Part shown: positions 8,197 through 15,213 of the stretch, one piece after another
Position numbering within the stretch: the stretch's first letter is position 1
Layout: each line of letters begins with the position of its first letter
Source: an uncultured Bacteroidales bacterium
GTDB taxonomy: Bacteria; Bacteroidota; Bacteroidia; Bacteroidales; P3
DNA: 15,874 nt
Direction of reading: 5' to 3'
Assembly (NCBI GenBank): GCA_947097635.1
Contig: CAMURW010000007.1
Coordinates: forward strand, 1 to 15,874
Program-made: the position numbers and the translations under genes
The notes under the pieces: generated by a model
Told to the model about the DNA's origin: nothing
What the model saw: only the letters and a program-made list of their open reading frames with translations
Database searches by the model: none

Positions 8197-8255
8197 ATGA
8201 TTTTTTATGAAATGGCGACGTTTTTTTGAAAATTAAGGTAAAAATATAATAAATC

Positions 8256-8287
8256 GACGCTGCACCCAAGTGACGCTGCACCCAAGT
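8256..8287. repeat. Perfect tandem duplication of a 16-bp unit
   Basis: GACGCTGCACCCAAGT occurs twice head to tail with no mismatch (8256-8271 and 8272-8287). It lies outside both promoters, on the kamD-distal side. It could be a regulator binding site pair or a recent slippage duplication. Confidence 0.85.
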
Positions 8288-8632
8288 AGTAAATAGTGCA
8301 TCTATAGGTCGAGAATAAGGCGGAGAGCTCCGAAGCACACTCTACGCACACCCAGTACACGCTCTATGAATGAACTAGGATAAAAAAAAACGACCTATAT
8401 ACATGATAAATGGTTGCAGCAACAAGCCACGATAGAGATAGAATAGATCAGAAGATGCATTACAAAATTAATGAATAAGATATTGTTTCACCTAAGTTCA
8501 GCTACCGCCAATACATCCAAGAAATGATTTCCAAACCCTAGGCGAAAGATTTGCTACCCACAGCCAGACCACCGCTGAACACTCGTCCTAGAAAAGATTG
8601 AATTATTTTTCTCCTATTCAAAAAATATGTCG

Positions 8633-8640
8633 TATCTTTG
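8633..8640 (+). promoter_or_regulatory. -7 promoter element for the DUF362-AKR-CMD operon
   Basis: TATCTTTG matches TAnnTTTG exactly and is followed by CATCC. A T-rich patch about 22-28 bp upstream (8605-8611) is the only candidate for the -33 side. It predicts a leader of about 110 nt before the ATG, which contains the alternative hairpins listed separately. No other TAnnTTTG match was seen between here and the gene. Confidence 0.6.
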
Positions 8641-8660
8641 CATCCGATTTTTGAATTGAT

Positions 8661-8690
8661 AACTTCTAAACGAAGTTGCATTTGCGACTT
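8661..8690 (+). promoter_or_regulatory. Leader with two mutually exclusive hairpins
   Basis: AACTTC (8661-8666) can pair with GAAGTT (8672-8677) over a 5-nt loop. The shared segment AAGTTGC (8673-8679) can instead pair with GCGACTT (8684-8690) over a 4-nt loop, using one G-U pair. The two stems cannot coexist. Such an arrangement in a leader can act as a switch or attenuator, but there is no U-tract right after the second stem and no known riboswitch family is recognised. Confidence 0.4.
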
Positions 8691-8758
8691 AAATTCAGTT
8701 CTTTATATAAATTTTTTCTTAACCCTTAATCCCGTCGACAGGGCAATATTAATTTTAA

Positions 8759-9760
8759 ATGATGAAAACAATGACAAAAAACGTCTTTACTTCTGTGTTG
8801 TCTATATTATTGATGCTGACAACAATAAGTTGTGTTCGGGCACAAAAAGCGCCTCAAGAGGAAAATGACGGACAAACATCGACCTACTCAGGCAAAGTGC
8901 CGAAGGTCTATATGTTTAAGGAGATTTCCTCGGAGAACCTTGTAAAGATTTACGAAGCATTAGGACGTGAGGCCAAAGGAAAGGTGGCCATTAAAGTTTC
9001 TACCGGAGAACCCGGGGGACACAACTTCCTTGACCCACAACTGATAAAGGCCCTTGTCCAAAATGTAAATGGCACTATCGTGGAGTGCAATACGGCCTAT
9101 GGTGGCAGACGTTCATCTACCGCCGAACATTTGAAAGCAACCGAGGAACATGGTTTTACATCCATTGCTCCGGTTGTCATTATGGATGCCGAAGGTGAAA
9201 CAGAACTGCCTTTGCAAGGATGCAAGCACTTGAAGCACGACATTGTGGGAAAAGCCTTTCTTGACTATGATTTTATCATTGTACTTTCCCATTTCAAAGG
9301 GCATACCATGGGTGGTTTCGGAGGAGCGATCAAAAACATCGCTATCGGTATTGCCTCGGCAAATGGCAAACGATATATCCACTCGGCCGGAATAAGCACC
9401 ACCGATTGGGGCAATCCAGCACAAGACGATTTTTTGGAATCAATGGCAGAGGCAGCAAAGGCGATAATTGATCATTGCGGAGAAAATATACTCTATATAA
9501 GCGTGGCAAATAATCTTTCAGTAGATTGCGACTGCGATTCTTCGCCAGAGAGTCCCAAAATGGGAAACATCGGTATTCTTGCCTCGCTTGATCCGGTGGC
9601 TCTTGACCGTGCATGCACTGACCTTGTACGATCCTCGGAAGATAATGGGAAAACACATCTGATTGAGCGCATCGATTCACGTCATGGTATGCACACATTG
9701 GATTATGCAGAAACACTGGGTATCGGTAACCAAAAGTATGAACTTGTCAAATTAGATTAA
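8759..9760 (+). CDS. DUF362 domain protein, putative lipoprotein
   Basis: This is a 333-residue protein whose first residues form a hydrophobic export signal (9-24) ending in TTISC, a plausible lipobox with lipidated Cys25. A cut after VRA by signal peptidase I is the alternative. The rest is a DUF362 domain. It includes KVSTGEPGGHNFL (79-91), YGGRRSSTAEH (114-124), HFKGHTMGGFGGAIKN (178-193), CDCD (257-260) and the closing MGNIGILASLDPVALDRAC (268-286). DUF362 proteins often carry a 4Fe-4S ferredoxin part and are thought to be redox-related; this one has no ferredoxin part, only scattered cysteines. The biochemical role is unknown. Starts at 8759, 8762 or 8771 are all possible; the first is listed. 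An aldo/keto reductase gene follows after 17 bp. Confidence 0.88.
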   Translation: MMKTMTKNVFTSVLSILLMLTTISCVRAQKAPQEENDGQTSTYSGKVPKVYMFKEISSENLVKIYEALGREAKGKVAIKVSTGEPGGHNFLDPQLIKALVQNVNGTIVECNTAYGGRRSSTAEHLKATEEHGFTSIAPVVIMDAEGETELPLQGCKHLKHDIVGKAFLDYDFIIVLSHFKGHTMGGFGGAIKNIAIGIASANGKRYIHSAGISTTDWGNPAQDDFLESMAEAAKAIIDHCGENILYISVANNLSVDCDCDSSPESPKMGNIGILASLDPVALDRACTDLVRSSEDNGKTHLIERIDSRHGMHTLDYAETLGIGNQKYELVKLD

Positions 9761-9777
9761 AAAACAGTTATTTGTAA

Positions 9778-10623
9778 ATGGAAACAGTAAAATTATACAA
9801 TGGCGTCGAAATGCCGATTCTCGGCTACGGTGTCTATCAAGTGACACCCGAAGAGTGCGAACGCTGCGTCGCGGATGCCTTGAGCGTTGGTTATCGTTCT
9901 ATCGATACGGCGCAAGCCTACCTCAACGAACAGCAGGTCGGCGAGGCAATCCGCAAAAGCGGTATCGCCCGTGAGAAAGTCTTTCTGACCACTAAGATAT
10001 GGATTACCAACGCCGGTGAGGAGCGGGCGGCACGATCCATTGACGAATCGCTGTGCAAATTGCAAACCGATTACGTGGATCTGCTGCTCATCCATCAGCC
10101 ATTCGGCGACTATTACGGAACGTGGCGAGCGATGGAGGCCGCTTACAAGGCAACAAAGGCACGCGCCATCGGCGTGAGCAATTTCTATCCCGACCGCTTT
10201 ATCGACCTGGCGGAACACGTGGAAATCAAACCAATGGTCAATCAGGTGGAAACCCACGTCTTCAACCAGCAGCGCAAGGCGCAGGAAATCATGGAGCGAT
10301 ACGGAACCCGTATCATGTCGTGGGGACCTTTCGCCGAGGGGCGGAACAATCTGTTCACGAATCCCGTACTGGTGCACATCGGTGAAAAATATGGCAAGAG
10401 TTCGGCGCAAGTCGCTCTGCGTTATCTGATTCAACGGGGCGTGATCGTGATTCCCAAATCGGTGCGTGTCGAGCGGATGCGTCAGAACATGGACGTGTTC
10501 GACTTCGCACTCGCGGACGACGACATGGCAGCAATCGCAGCTTTGGACGGAGGCAAAAGCCTATTCTTCTCGCACTACGAACCGGAGTTCGTCGATTTTC
10601 TACTGGCCTTCAAAGCGGATTAA
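9778..10623 (+). CDS. Aldo/keto reductase (AKR), cytoplasmic
   Basis: The 281-residue length is typical of the AKR5-type 2,5-diketogluconate reductase group. The (beta/alpha)8 fold signatures are all present: the N-terminal NGVEMPILGYGVYQ, the catalytic tetrad D43, Y48, K73 and H106 (in SIDTAQAY, LTTKIW, LLIHQP), GVSNF (132-136), NQVETH (155-160), and the NADP(H)-phosphate binding loop IPKSVRVERMRQN (225-237). It reduces aldehydes or ketones with NADPH. The exact substrate cannot be read from sequence. It has no signal peptide, so it is cytoplasmic. The start ATG follows the DUF362 stop by 17 bp, and the next gene starts 3 bp after its stop, so co-transcription is almost certain. Confidence 0.95.
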   Translation: METVKLYNGVEMPILGYGVYQVTPEECERCVADALSVGYRSIDTAQAYLNEQQVGEAIRKSGIAREKVFLTTKIWITNAGEERAARSIDESLCKLQTDYVDLLLIHQPFGDYYGTWRAMEAAYKATKARAIGVSNFYPDRFIDLAEHVEIKPMVNQVETHVFNQQRKAQEIMERYGTRIMSWGPFAEGRNNLFTNPVLVHIGEKYGKSSAQVALRYLIQRGVIVIPKSVRVERMRQNMDVFDFALADDDMAAIAALDGGKSLFFSHYEPEFVDFLLAFKAD

Positions 10624-10626
10624 CTA

Positions 10627-11451
10627 ATGAAAACGATAGTTCTTGCATTTACCGTGATGCTTACGGTATTCAACCACATGACACTTATGGCTCAAAATAA
10701 AATAACTCAAACTGCCGGACGCTCTGCACTCGGCGAGTTCGCTCCGAAATTCGCGGAGCTCAACGACGATGTTCTTTTCGGCCAAGCCGTCTGGAACGAT
10801 TCGATGCTTTCGCTGCACGACCGCAGCATGGTCACGATCTCTATCCTTCTCGGCAAGGGACTGATAGACTCCTCGTTCCGCTCGCACCTCGAAATGGGCA
10901 AGCGGCACGGCATCACCCGTAAGGAGATCGCCGCCCTACTGACACAGGCCGCCTTTTACGCCGGATGGCCTAACGCATGGGCAGGATTCCGCCTGGCGAA
11001 AGAGGTATGGGCGGATGACGATGTGGCAACGGAGAAGGAACGATTCCAGCAGGAGATGCTCTTCCCCATTGGCGAACCGAATACGACCTATGCCAAGTAT
11101 TTTATCGGCAGCAGTTACCTTGCCTGGATTTCGACCGAGCAGATTTCGTTCGCCAACGTGACGTTCGAGCCGCGCTGCCGCAACAATTGGCATATACATA
11201 AAGCCACGAAAGGCGGCGGCCAGATGCTCGTCGGTGTGGCTGGTCGCGGCTGGTATCAAGAGGTAGGCAAGCCGGCACAGGAGATTCTGCCTGGCACGGT
11301 CATCCACATCCCCGCGAATGTAAAACATTGGCACGGTGCGGCCGCCGACAGTTGGTTCGCACACCTTGCCTTCGAGATTCCCGGCGAGAACACCTCTAAC
11401 GAGTGGCTCGAACCCGTCACAGACGAGGAATACGATAAACTTCAGAAATGA
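10627..11451 (+). CDS. Exported carboxymuconolactone decarboxylase-cupin fusion protein
   Basis: This 274-residue protein has three parts. An N-terminal export signal (1-22, cut after LMA) is followed by a carboxymuconolactone decarboxylase-like (CMD/AhpD superfamily) helical domain (about 35-130, with LHDRSMVTISILLGKG and HLEMGKRHGITRKEIAALLTQ compressed around 63-107). A cupin barrel (about 165-255) completes it. The CMD part has no CxxC, so it is not an AhpD-type peroxidase reductase. The cupin has a likely metal site of H189, H191, Q199 and H234 or H236 (NNWHIH, GGGQ, PANVKHWHG); Gln in the third place is common in this cupin branch. Similar CMD-cupin proteins are found next to oxidoreductases, but their reaction is generally unknown. 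The start is 3 bp after the aldo/keto reductase stop. The signal suggests the periplasm, although its operon partner is cytoplasmic. Confidence 0.88.
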   Translation: MKTIVLAFTVMLTVFNHMTLMAQNKITQTAGRSALGEFAPKFAELNDDVLFGQAVWNDSMLSLHDRSMVTISILLGKGLIDSSFRSHLEMGKRHGITRKEIAALLTQAAFYAGWPNAWAGFRLAKEVWADDDVATEKERFQQEMLFPIGEPNTTYAKYFIGSSYLAWISTEQISFANVTFEPRCRNNWHIHKATKGGGQMLVGVAGRGWYQEVGKPAQEILPGTVIHIPANVKHWHGAAADSWFAHLAFEIPGENTSNEWLEPVTDEEYDKLQK

Positions 11452-11469
11452 GAAAGCTTTTCCATGTAT

Positions 11470-11500
11470 AAATTCCTACTGGAAGGCTACGGAAATTTTT
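11470..11500 (+). terminator. Weak terminator-like hairpin after the CMD-cupin gene
   Basis: AAATTCC (11470-11476) pairs with GGAAATTT (11491-11498) with one bulged A, and the stem runs into TTTTT. It lies about 20 bp past the stop. The stem is AT-rich and imperfect, so it may terminate only partly, leaving read-through into the membrane-protein gene. Confidence 0.3.
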
Positions 11501-11540
11501 GAACCATCATTCTAAGTAATTGTTTAATAGTGAATAAATA

Positions 11541-12407
11541 ATGGAAACAAAGAAACTGTATTGGGGCAAAGCCATTGCCTCGTTTTTCATCGTCCTGCTG
11601 CTCATGCCGCTGGGACACGCCATCATGATACTGATGGAACACATCATGCAGCCCACGGCGCTGCATATCTCGGCTTTCATGCTAGGTATGGTAGGATGGA
11701 TTGTTACCGTGTGGGGTGTCTTCGTCAAAGGCGACACCAAGCAGACTCTCATGGGCCTCATCGGTGGATTGCTGGTGTGGACTGGCTGGGTGGAGTTTTT
11801 ACTGCAATATTATGCCCTGCGTGTAGGTGCGCAGCCCGAGATTGTGAACGGAGAAATTGTTACCAAGGCGGAATACCTACTGATGCCTGCCACCTTTGGC
11901 TTCTATATGATTATTATGACGCTCTACCTTTTCTCTACCCGTGTGGGCTGCAACTGGATTAACTGGTGGCAGAAACTGCTCTTGGGCAAGAAGCGCGATA
12001 TCATCGTGGCTAAGCCTCTCACGCGCCACGTCTCCATCGTTACTTTCATGGAGTTCAACATGATTATGTGGAGCAGTTACCTGCTGCTGATGTTCCTTTA
12101 CGACCCCACTTTCTTTGGCGACCACCACCCTGTTACCTTCGCAGTGGCCATCGGCTGCCTCGTGGGTTCCGTATTCATCTTTTGCAAGCAACTGCATCTC
12201 GTCACTTGGGGTGCCAACCTGCGGATGGCGATAGCTACAGTCATCGTCTTCTGGGTTCCTGTAGAAGTGGCCGGACGCATCAACCTTTTCCGGGAGATAT
12301 GGGTAGAACCTGAGCAGTTCAGCGGTGCCATCTGGGGAATGGTGATAGCGCTGGTGGCATTGGTGGCCGCATTGATAATCAACATAAGGAAGGGGAACAA
12401 GGTATAA
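11541..12407 (+). CDS. Integral membrane protein of unknown function, about 8 helices
   Basis: This is a 288-residue, strongly hydrophobic protein. Helices are visible at about 11-32, 42-62, 68-91, 112-132, 168-187, 196-214, 224-245 and 263-283. The positive stretch KKLYWGK at the N-terminus and RKGNKV at the C-terminus favour both ends in the cytoplasm. Helix 1 carries MPLGHAIMILMEHIM and helix 5 follows HVSIVTFMEFNMIMW; their His and Glu residues next to membrane helices could bind metal or protons, but no known motif is recognised. No transporter, kinase or enzyme signature was found. It sits 89 bp after the CMD-cupin gene on the same strand and may belong to that unit by read-through. The start ATG is in an AT-rich region without a Shine-Dalgarno site. 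Confidence 0.8.
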   Translation: METKKLYWGKAIASFFIVLLLMPLGHAIMILMEHIMQPTALHISAFMLGMVGWIVTVWGVFVKGDTKQTLMGLIGGLLVWTGWVEFLLQYYALRVGAQPEIVNGEIVTKAEYLLMPATFGFYMIIMTLYLFSTRVGCNWINWWQKLLLGKKRDIIVAKPLTRHVSIVTFMEFNMIMWSSYLLLMFLYDPTFFGDHHPVTFAVAIGCLVGSVFIFCKQLHLVTWGANLRMAIATVIVFWVPVEVAGRINLFREIWVEPEQFSGAIWGMVIALVALVAALIINIRKGNKV

Positions 12408-12595
12408 AACTGATGCTCAAGGTTTTGTGGCCCCCGTGTTGCTATATTTTATAGCATTCCTGGTAGCCGAATGTATCTGAATTGCACATCCGTTATGATA
12501 TCTCTTCTTTGGCGTCCTTGCCTCCTTTAGGACGTGATGTGGACCTTTGCAGCCATCCTCCCTATCAATCTTGGAGACAGTCGCCGTTGCATCGG

Positions 12596-12645
12596 GCATG
12601 GGTCGGGGTTGGGTCGGAAATTTCCGACCCAACCCCGACCCATGC
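12596..12645. repeat. Perfect loopless 50-bp palindrome
   Basis: Each 25-bp arm is the exact reverse complement of the other, with the centre AAA|TTT between 12620 and 12621. Each arm contains GGGTCGG twice, separated by GGTT (right arm: CCGACCC, AACC, CCGACCC). The stem is very GC-rich and has no U-tract on either side, so it is not a typical intrinsic terminator. It may be a dispersed palindromic element, a cruciform or a recombination/protein-binding site, or serve as a transcript 3'-end stabiliser for the membrane-protein gene. Confidence 0.95.
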
Positions 12646-12733
12646 TACTTCCAGATGTGTGGACTGCCTATCCTAACTAGCAGAATTTAAGACATGAACC
12701 CACATAACAAAGCCAAATCATATTAGTTCATTA

Positions 12734-12741
12734 TAACTTTG
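12734..12741 (+). promoter_or_regulatory. Possible -7 element for a short non-coding transcript
   Basis: TAACTTTG fits TAnnTTTG and is followed by GC. No gene lies downstream on this strand before the strong terminator about 40 bp on. A -33 box is not clear. It may be chance in AT-rich DNA. Confidence 0.25.
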
Positions 12742-12782
12742 CGTATATGTTATCATGCATCGGAAGGATGCGTAACTACAGA

Positions 12783-12818
12783 AAAAGCGTGACTGCACGG
12801 TGGTGCAATCACGCTTTT
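12783..12818. terminator. Strong bidirectional intrinsic terminator
   Basis: The arms 12783-12798 and 12803-12818 pair with one C-A mismatch in 16 positions, and the loop is GGTG. The stem is flanked by A-tract and T-tract (AAAAAGCG ... CGCTTTTCT), so it can work on both strands; on the minus strand it ends in CGCTTTTTC. It lies about 70 bp past the M13 peptidase stop and is the natural end of that transcript. Confidence 0.8.
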
Positions 12819-12888
12819 CTGGAATGATGAGGATGTCTGGTAATCTCCTGCAACGGCAGTCCCCACAAATAATGTATAGGAACTTGTG

Positions 12889-14928
12889 TTACCACAGTTT
12901 GGCACGTTTCTCGGGGGCAAGCCACATGGCGTTGCCCTCTTTCACGCCCCAAGTGTCGATAAATTCTGTGATGTGAGGCAGGGTACCATTCACACGCCAA
13001 CGGCCCAGTGAGTGGACATCGTTGTTTGTTTGGTTGATAATCTGTTCCTTCGTGATGTTGCTGGCCCACACGTTAGCATATGCCAGGAAGAAGCGCTGCT
13101 CGGGGGTAAAGCCATCCATCTTCGCTGTGTTGATCTGTTTGGCCTCCTTAGCAATCTGCATAGCCTTGTAACTGATGTGCAGGCCGCCGTTGTCGGCGAT
13201 GTTCTCGCCCAGGGTGTAGGCACCGTTTCCGAAAGTCTCGGGGTCGTCCAGCACCTTGATGCCATTGAACCAGTCGATGAGAATCTGTGCGTTGACGGTG
13301 AACTTCTCAGCGTCGATAGGCTGCCACCAGTCGTGCAGGTTGCCGTTCTTGTCGTACTGACGGCCCTGGTCGTCGAACCCATGACTCATTTCGTGGCCTA
13401 TCACCACACCGATGGCACCATAGTTGGCGGCATCGTCGGCTTTGAGGTTGAAGAAAGGAGGCTGCAGGATACCGGCAGGGAAGCAAATCTCGTTGGTGGT
13501 GGGGTTGTAGTAGGCGTTGACGGTCTGAGGAGTCATGCCCCATTCGCTCTTGTCGGTGGGCTTGTTGATTTTGCTGAGGTTGTAGTCCACGTCGAAGACG
13601 TTGCTACGCACAATGTTGGCAAAATAGCTGTCGTTCTTGATTTCCAGCCCTTTGTAGTCTCTCCACTTGTCGGGATAGCCTACCTTGACGAGCATGCTGC
13701 TAAGCTTGTCTATAGCGATATTCTTGGTCTTCTGGTTCATCCACTCGGCCTCGGTGATGCGCTGTCTGAAGGCTTCCTGCAGGTTCTTCACCAGGGTAAT
13801 CATACGTTCCTTGGCTTCGGCGGGGAAGTATTTGGCGACATACATCTGCCCTACAGCCTCGCCCATGGCATCGTTGACGGCACCCTGCACGCGTTTCCAG
13901 CGGGGACGCTGCTGGGTAACGCCGCTCATGGTGGTGCCATAGAAGGCGAAATTGGCATCCACGAACTCCTTGCTGAGGTAGCTGGCAGCATTGTTTATTA
14001 CCTGCCAGGCGTAGTAGGCCTTGAGGTTTTCCACGTTCTCCTTGGTGAGGATGCTGCTCACTTCCTTCATGTAGGTGGGCATACAATTGTTGAAGGTGTC
14101 GATAGTGAGACCCATGGCCTTGAAATAGTCAGGCAGTTTTACGGCGGGACTGTTGGCATCGGCCTCCTTGAGGTTCATCTTGTGGAAGGAGGTCATGGGG
14201 TTGCGCAACACCACCTTGTCAATCTGTGCCTTGGCCACCTGGGTCTCCACTTCCATCACCATTTTAGCGAGTTGTTCGGGAGTCTTTTTTGCCAGCCTGG
14301 GATACCCGCTGAGTCGGAACTGCGTGGTCATAAGTTTGAGGTATTCGGCACGGATGTTCGCGTTCTCGGGTTTCATGTAGTAATCACGGTCGCCCATGCC
14401 CAGTCCGGTCTGATATAGCCAGCCTATCTGCATGGCGGCATTGCTCATGTCTGCTTCGCTGAAGAAACCAAAGAAGGGGTTGAAGCCCTGGTGGTGCAGC
14501 CTGGGCAACTCTGCCACCAGCTCGTCGCGGTTCTTGAGGTTGGCAATCTCGGTCATGAAAGGCATCAGAGGCTCGGCGCCCTGCTTGTCGATAGTGACGC
14601 TGTCCATACCGATGTTGTATAGCGTGGCAATCTTCTCGGCGATGCTGCCTTTGGCGTTCTGTGTCGCTGCCAGGCTGTCGATAAGCTCTTTCATTTGCCT
14701 CTGGTTGTCTTCGGCCAGTTTGTCGAAGGTGCCATATCGTGCATGTTCTGCATCCAAGGGGTGGCTGGCCATCCAGCCGCCGCAGGCATACTGATAGAAA
14801 TCTTCCACGGGATTTGCCGTGGTGTCCAGATTGGCGAGGTCGATGCCGCTAGTCAGTGCCTCTTTCTTGTTGCCGCTACAGGCGGCCAGCAATCCAAGAC
14901 TCATAATGGTAATTAATGTTTTTTTCAT
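12889..14928 (-). CDS. M13-family zinc metallopeptidase, lipoprotein (neprilysin/PepO-like)
   Basis: This 679-residue protein has a lipoprotein signal (LLAAC, lipidated Cys17), so it is anchored in a membrane facing the periplasm or surface. The N-terminal M13 domain starts at VEDFYQYACGGWM (41-53). The C-terminal catalytic domain has NAYYNPTTNEICFPAGI (471-487), the zinc site HEMSH (512-516, ligands H512 and H516, catalytic E513) and the third ligand motif ENIAD (575-579, E575). The end MWLAPEKRAKLW replaces the CRVW end of eukaryotic neprilysins. These enzymes cut short peptides on the amino side of hydrophobic residues; Porphyromonas PepO is a characterised relative. All catalytic residues are present. 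The gene is transcribed alone, with a -7 element at 15063-15070 and a terminator at 12783-12818. Confidence 0.96.
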   Translation of the reverse strand: MKKTLITIMSLGLLAACSGNKKEALTSGIDLANLDTTANPVEDFYQYACGGWMASHPLDAEHARYGTFDKLAEDNQRQMKELIDSLAATQNAKGSIAEKIATLYNIGMDSVTIDKQGAEPLMPFMTEIANLKNRDELVAELPRLHHQGFNPFFGFFSEADMSNAAMQIGWLYQTGLGMGDRDYYMKPENANIRAEYLKLMTTQFRLSGYPRLAKKTPEQLAKMVMEVETQVAKAQIDKVVLRNPMTSFHKMNLKEADANSPAVKLPDYFKAMGLTIDTFNNCMPTYMKEVSSILTKENVENLKAYYAWQVINNAASYLSKEFVDANFAFYGTTMSGVTQQRPRWKRVQGAVNDAMGEAVGQMYVAKYFPAEAKERMITLVKNLQEAFRQRITEAEWMNQKTKNIAIDKLSSMLVKVGYPDKWRDYKGLEIKNDSYFANIVRSNVFDVDYNLSKINKPTDKSEWGMTPQTVNAYYNPTTNEICFPAGILQPPFFNLKADDAANYGAIGVVIGHEMSHGFDDQGRQYDKNGNLHDWWQPIDAEKFTVNAQILIDWFNGIKVLDDPETFGNGAYTLGENIADNGGLHISYKAMQIAKEAKQINTAKMDGFTPEQRFFLAYANVWASNITKEQIINQTNNDVHSLGRWRVNGTLPHITEFIDTWGVKEGNAMWLAPEKRAKLW

Positions 14929-14940
14929 ATTCTTAAACTA

Positions 14941-14962
14941 TATTAGTTCAGTATTAGTTCAG
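14941..14962. repeat. Tandem 11-bp repeat in the M13 peptidase leader
   Basis: TATTAGTTCAG occurs twice in tandem (14941-14951 and 14952-14962), 12 bp upstream of the peptidase ATG. The 10-bp core TATTAGTTCA recurs at 12721-12730, just past the other end of the same gene. Position between promoter and start could affect translation, but chance is possible for such a short AT-rich unit. Confidence 0.6.
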
Positions 14963-15062
14963 TGGATGACGACCTTCAGCATCACGCCACGCTCGCGGAA
15001 TACATACAATGTGCTAACATCCACGGATTTAATGCGATTATTATGTGATGCAAAAAGTGTTG

Positions 15063-15070
15063 CAAAATTA
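15063..15070 (-). promoter_or_regulatory. -7 promoter element for the M13 peptidase gene
   Basis: On the minus strand this reads TAATTTTG, a TAnnTTTG match, followed by CA. It lies about 135 bp before the ATG in an AT-rich stretch. A TTG is present only 12 bp upstream, too close for a normal -33 box. The rest of the 285-bp gap 14929-15213 contains the leader, the tandem repeat and the terminator of the upstream gene. Confidence 0.5.
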
Positions 15071-15136
15071 CTTATTTTTTTACAATTGCGTATTCTTTTT
15101 CTGCATGAATCATATTTTTTCATGGAAGAGGTGAAG

Positions 15137-15179
15137 GGAAAAAGAAAAAGGAGGCGTCAGCACGGGCTTCCGTCTCCTT
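15137..15179 (-). terminator. Intrinsic terminator after the thioredoxin-like gene
   Basis: On the minus strand AAGGAGACGGAAGC pairs with GCTGACGCCTCCTT around a CCGT loop, with an A-C mismatch and a tandem G-A internal loop. It is followed directly by TTTTTCTTTTT. It lies about 35 bp past the stop of the thioredoxin-like gene and separates it from the M13 peptidase transcript. Confidence 0.85.
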
Positions 15180-15213
15180 GATGTTGCTACAGGCCTCTTT
15201 GATCCTCTGGCGA

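Larger units (their letters stand above)
8094..8758. other. 665-bp divergent intergenic region
   Basis: No credible gene is seen on either strand. The region separates divergent kamD and DUF362 transcription units and holds a promoter for each side. It also has a small dyad ATAGCG-TG-CGCTAT (8134-8147) in the kamD leader, a 16-bp tandem repeat (8256-8287), and a 9-bp inverted pair TATAGGTCG/CGACCTATA (8303-8311 and 8391-8399) 79 bp apart. The part from about 8290 to 8630 looks like unconstrained sequence. It could be decayed DNA at a rearrangement junction. Confidence 0.6.
12408..12888. other. 481-bp convergent intergenic region rich in hairpins
   Basis: The region lies between the membrane-protein gene and the M13 peptidase gene, which converge. 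It holds a 6-bp hairpin GCTATA-TTT-TATAGC (12441-12455), another CGTCCT/AGGACG (12513-12534), a perfect 50-bp palindrome (12596-12645), a TAnnTTTG-like element (12734-12741) and a strong terminator (12783-12818). No convincing gene is seen; a 71-codon minus-strand frame (12417-12632) runs into the palindrome and shows no recognisable protein. Confidence 0.65.

Noticed and set aside
8094..8250. Cobalamin riboswitch upstream of the B12-dependent kamDE
   Set aside because: No B12-box-like sequence or multi-branched fold could be seen in the roughly 95-nt leader; only a short dyad is present.
8256..8287. CRISPR-like repeat
   Set aside because: Only two copies with no spacer between them and no cas genes; it is a tandem duplication.
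12417..12632. 71-codon minus-strand frame beginning inside the palindrome
   Set aside because: It has no recognisable family, its first codons are the palindrome arm itself, and no ribosome site precedes it; it cannot be told from chance. It could be a remnant, but there is nothing positive to support that.
13012..14418. 468-codon open frame on the plus strand
   Set aside because: It is antisense to the M13 peptidase gene, whose zinc motifs and lipobox establish the real frame; the product is a His/Val-rich mirror sequence.
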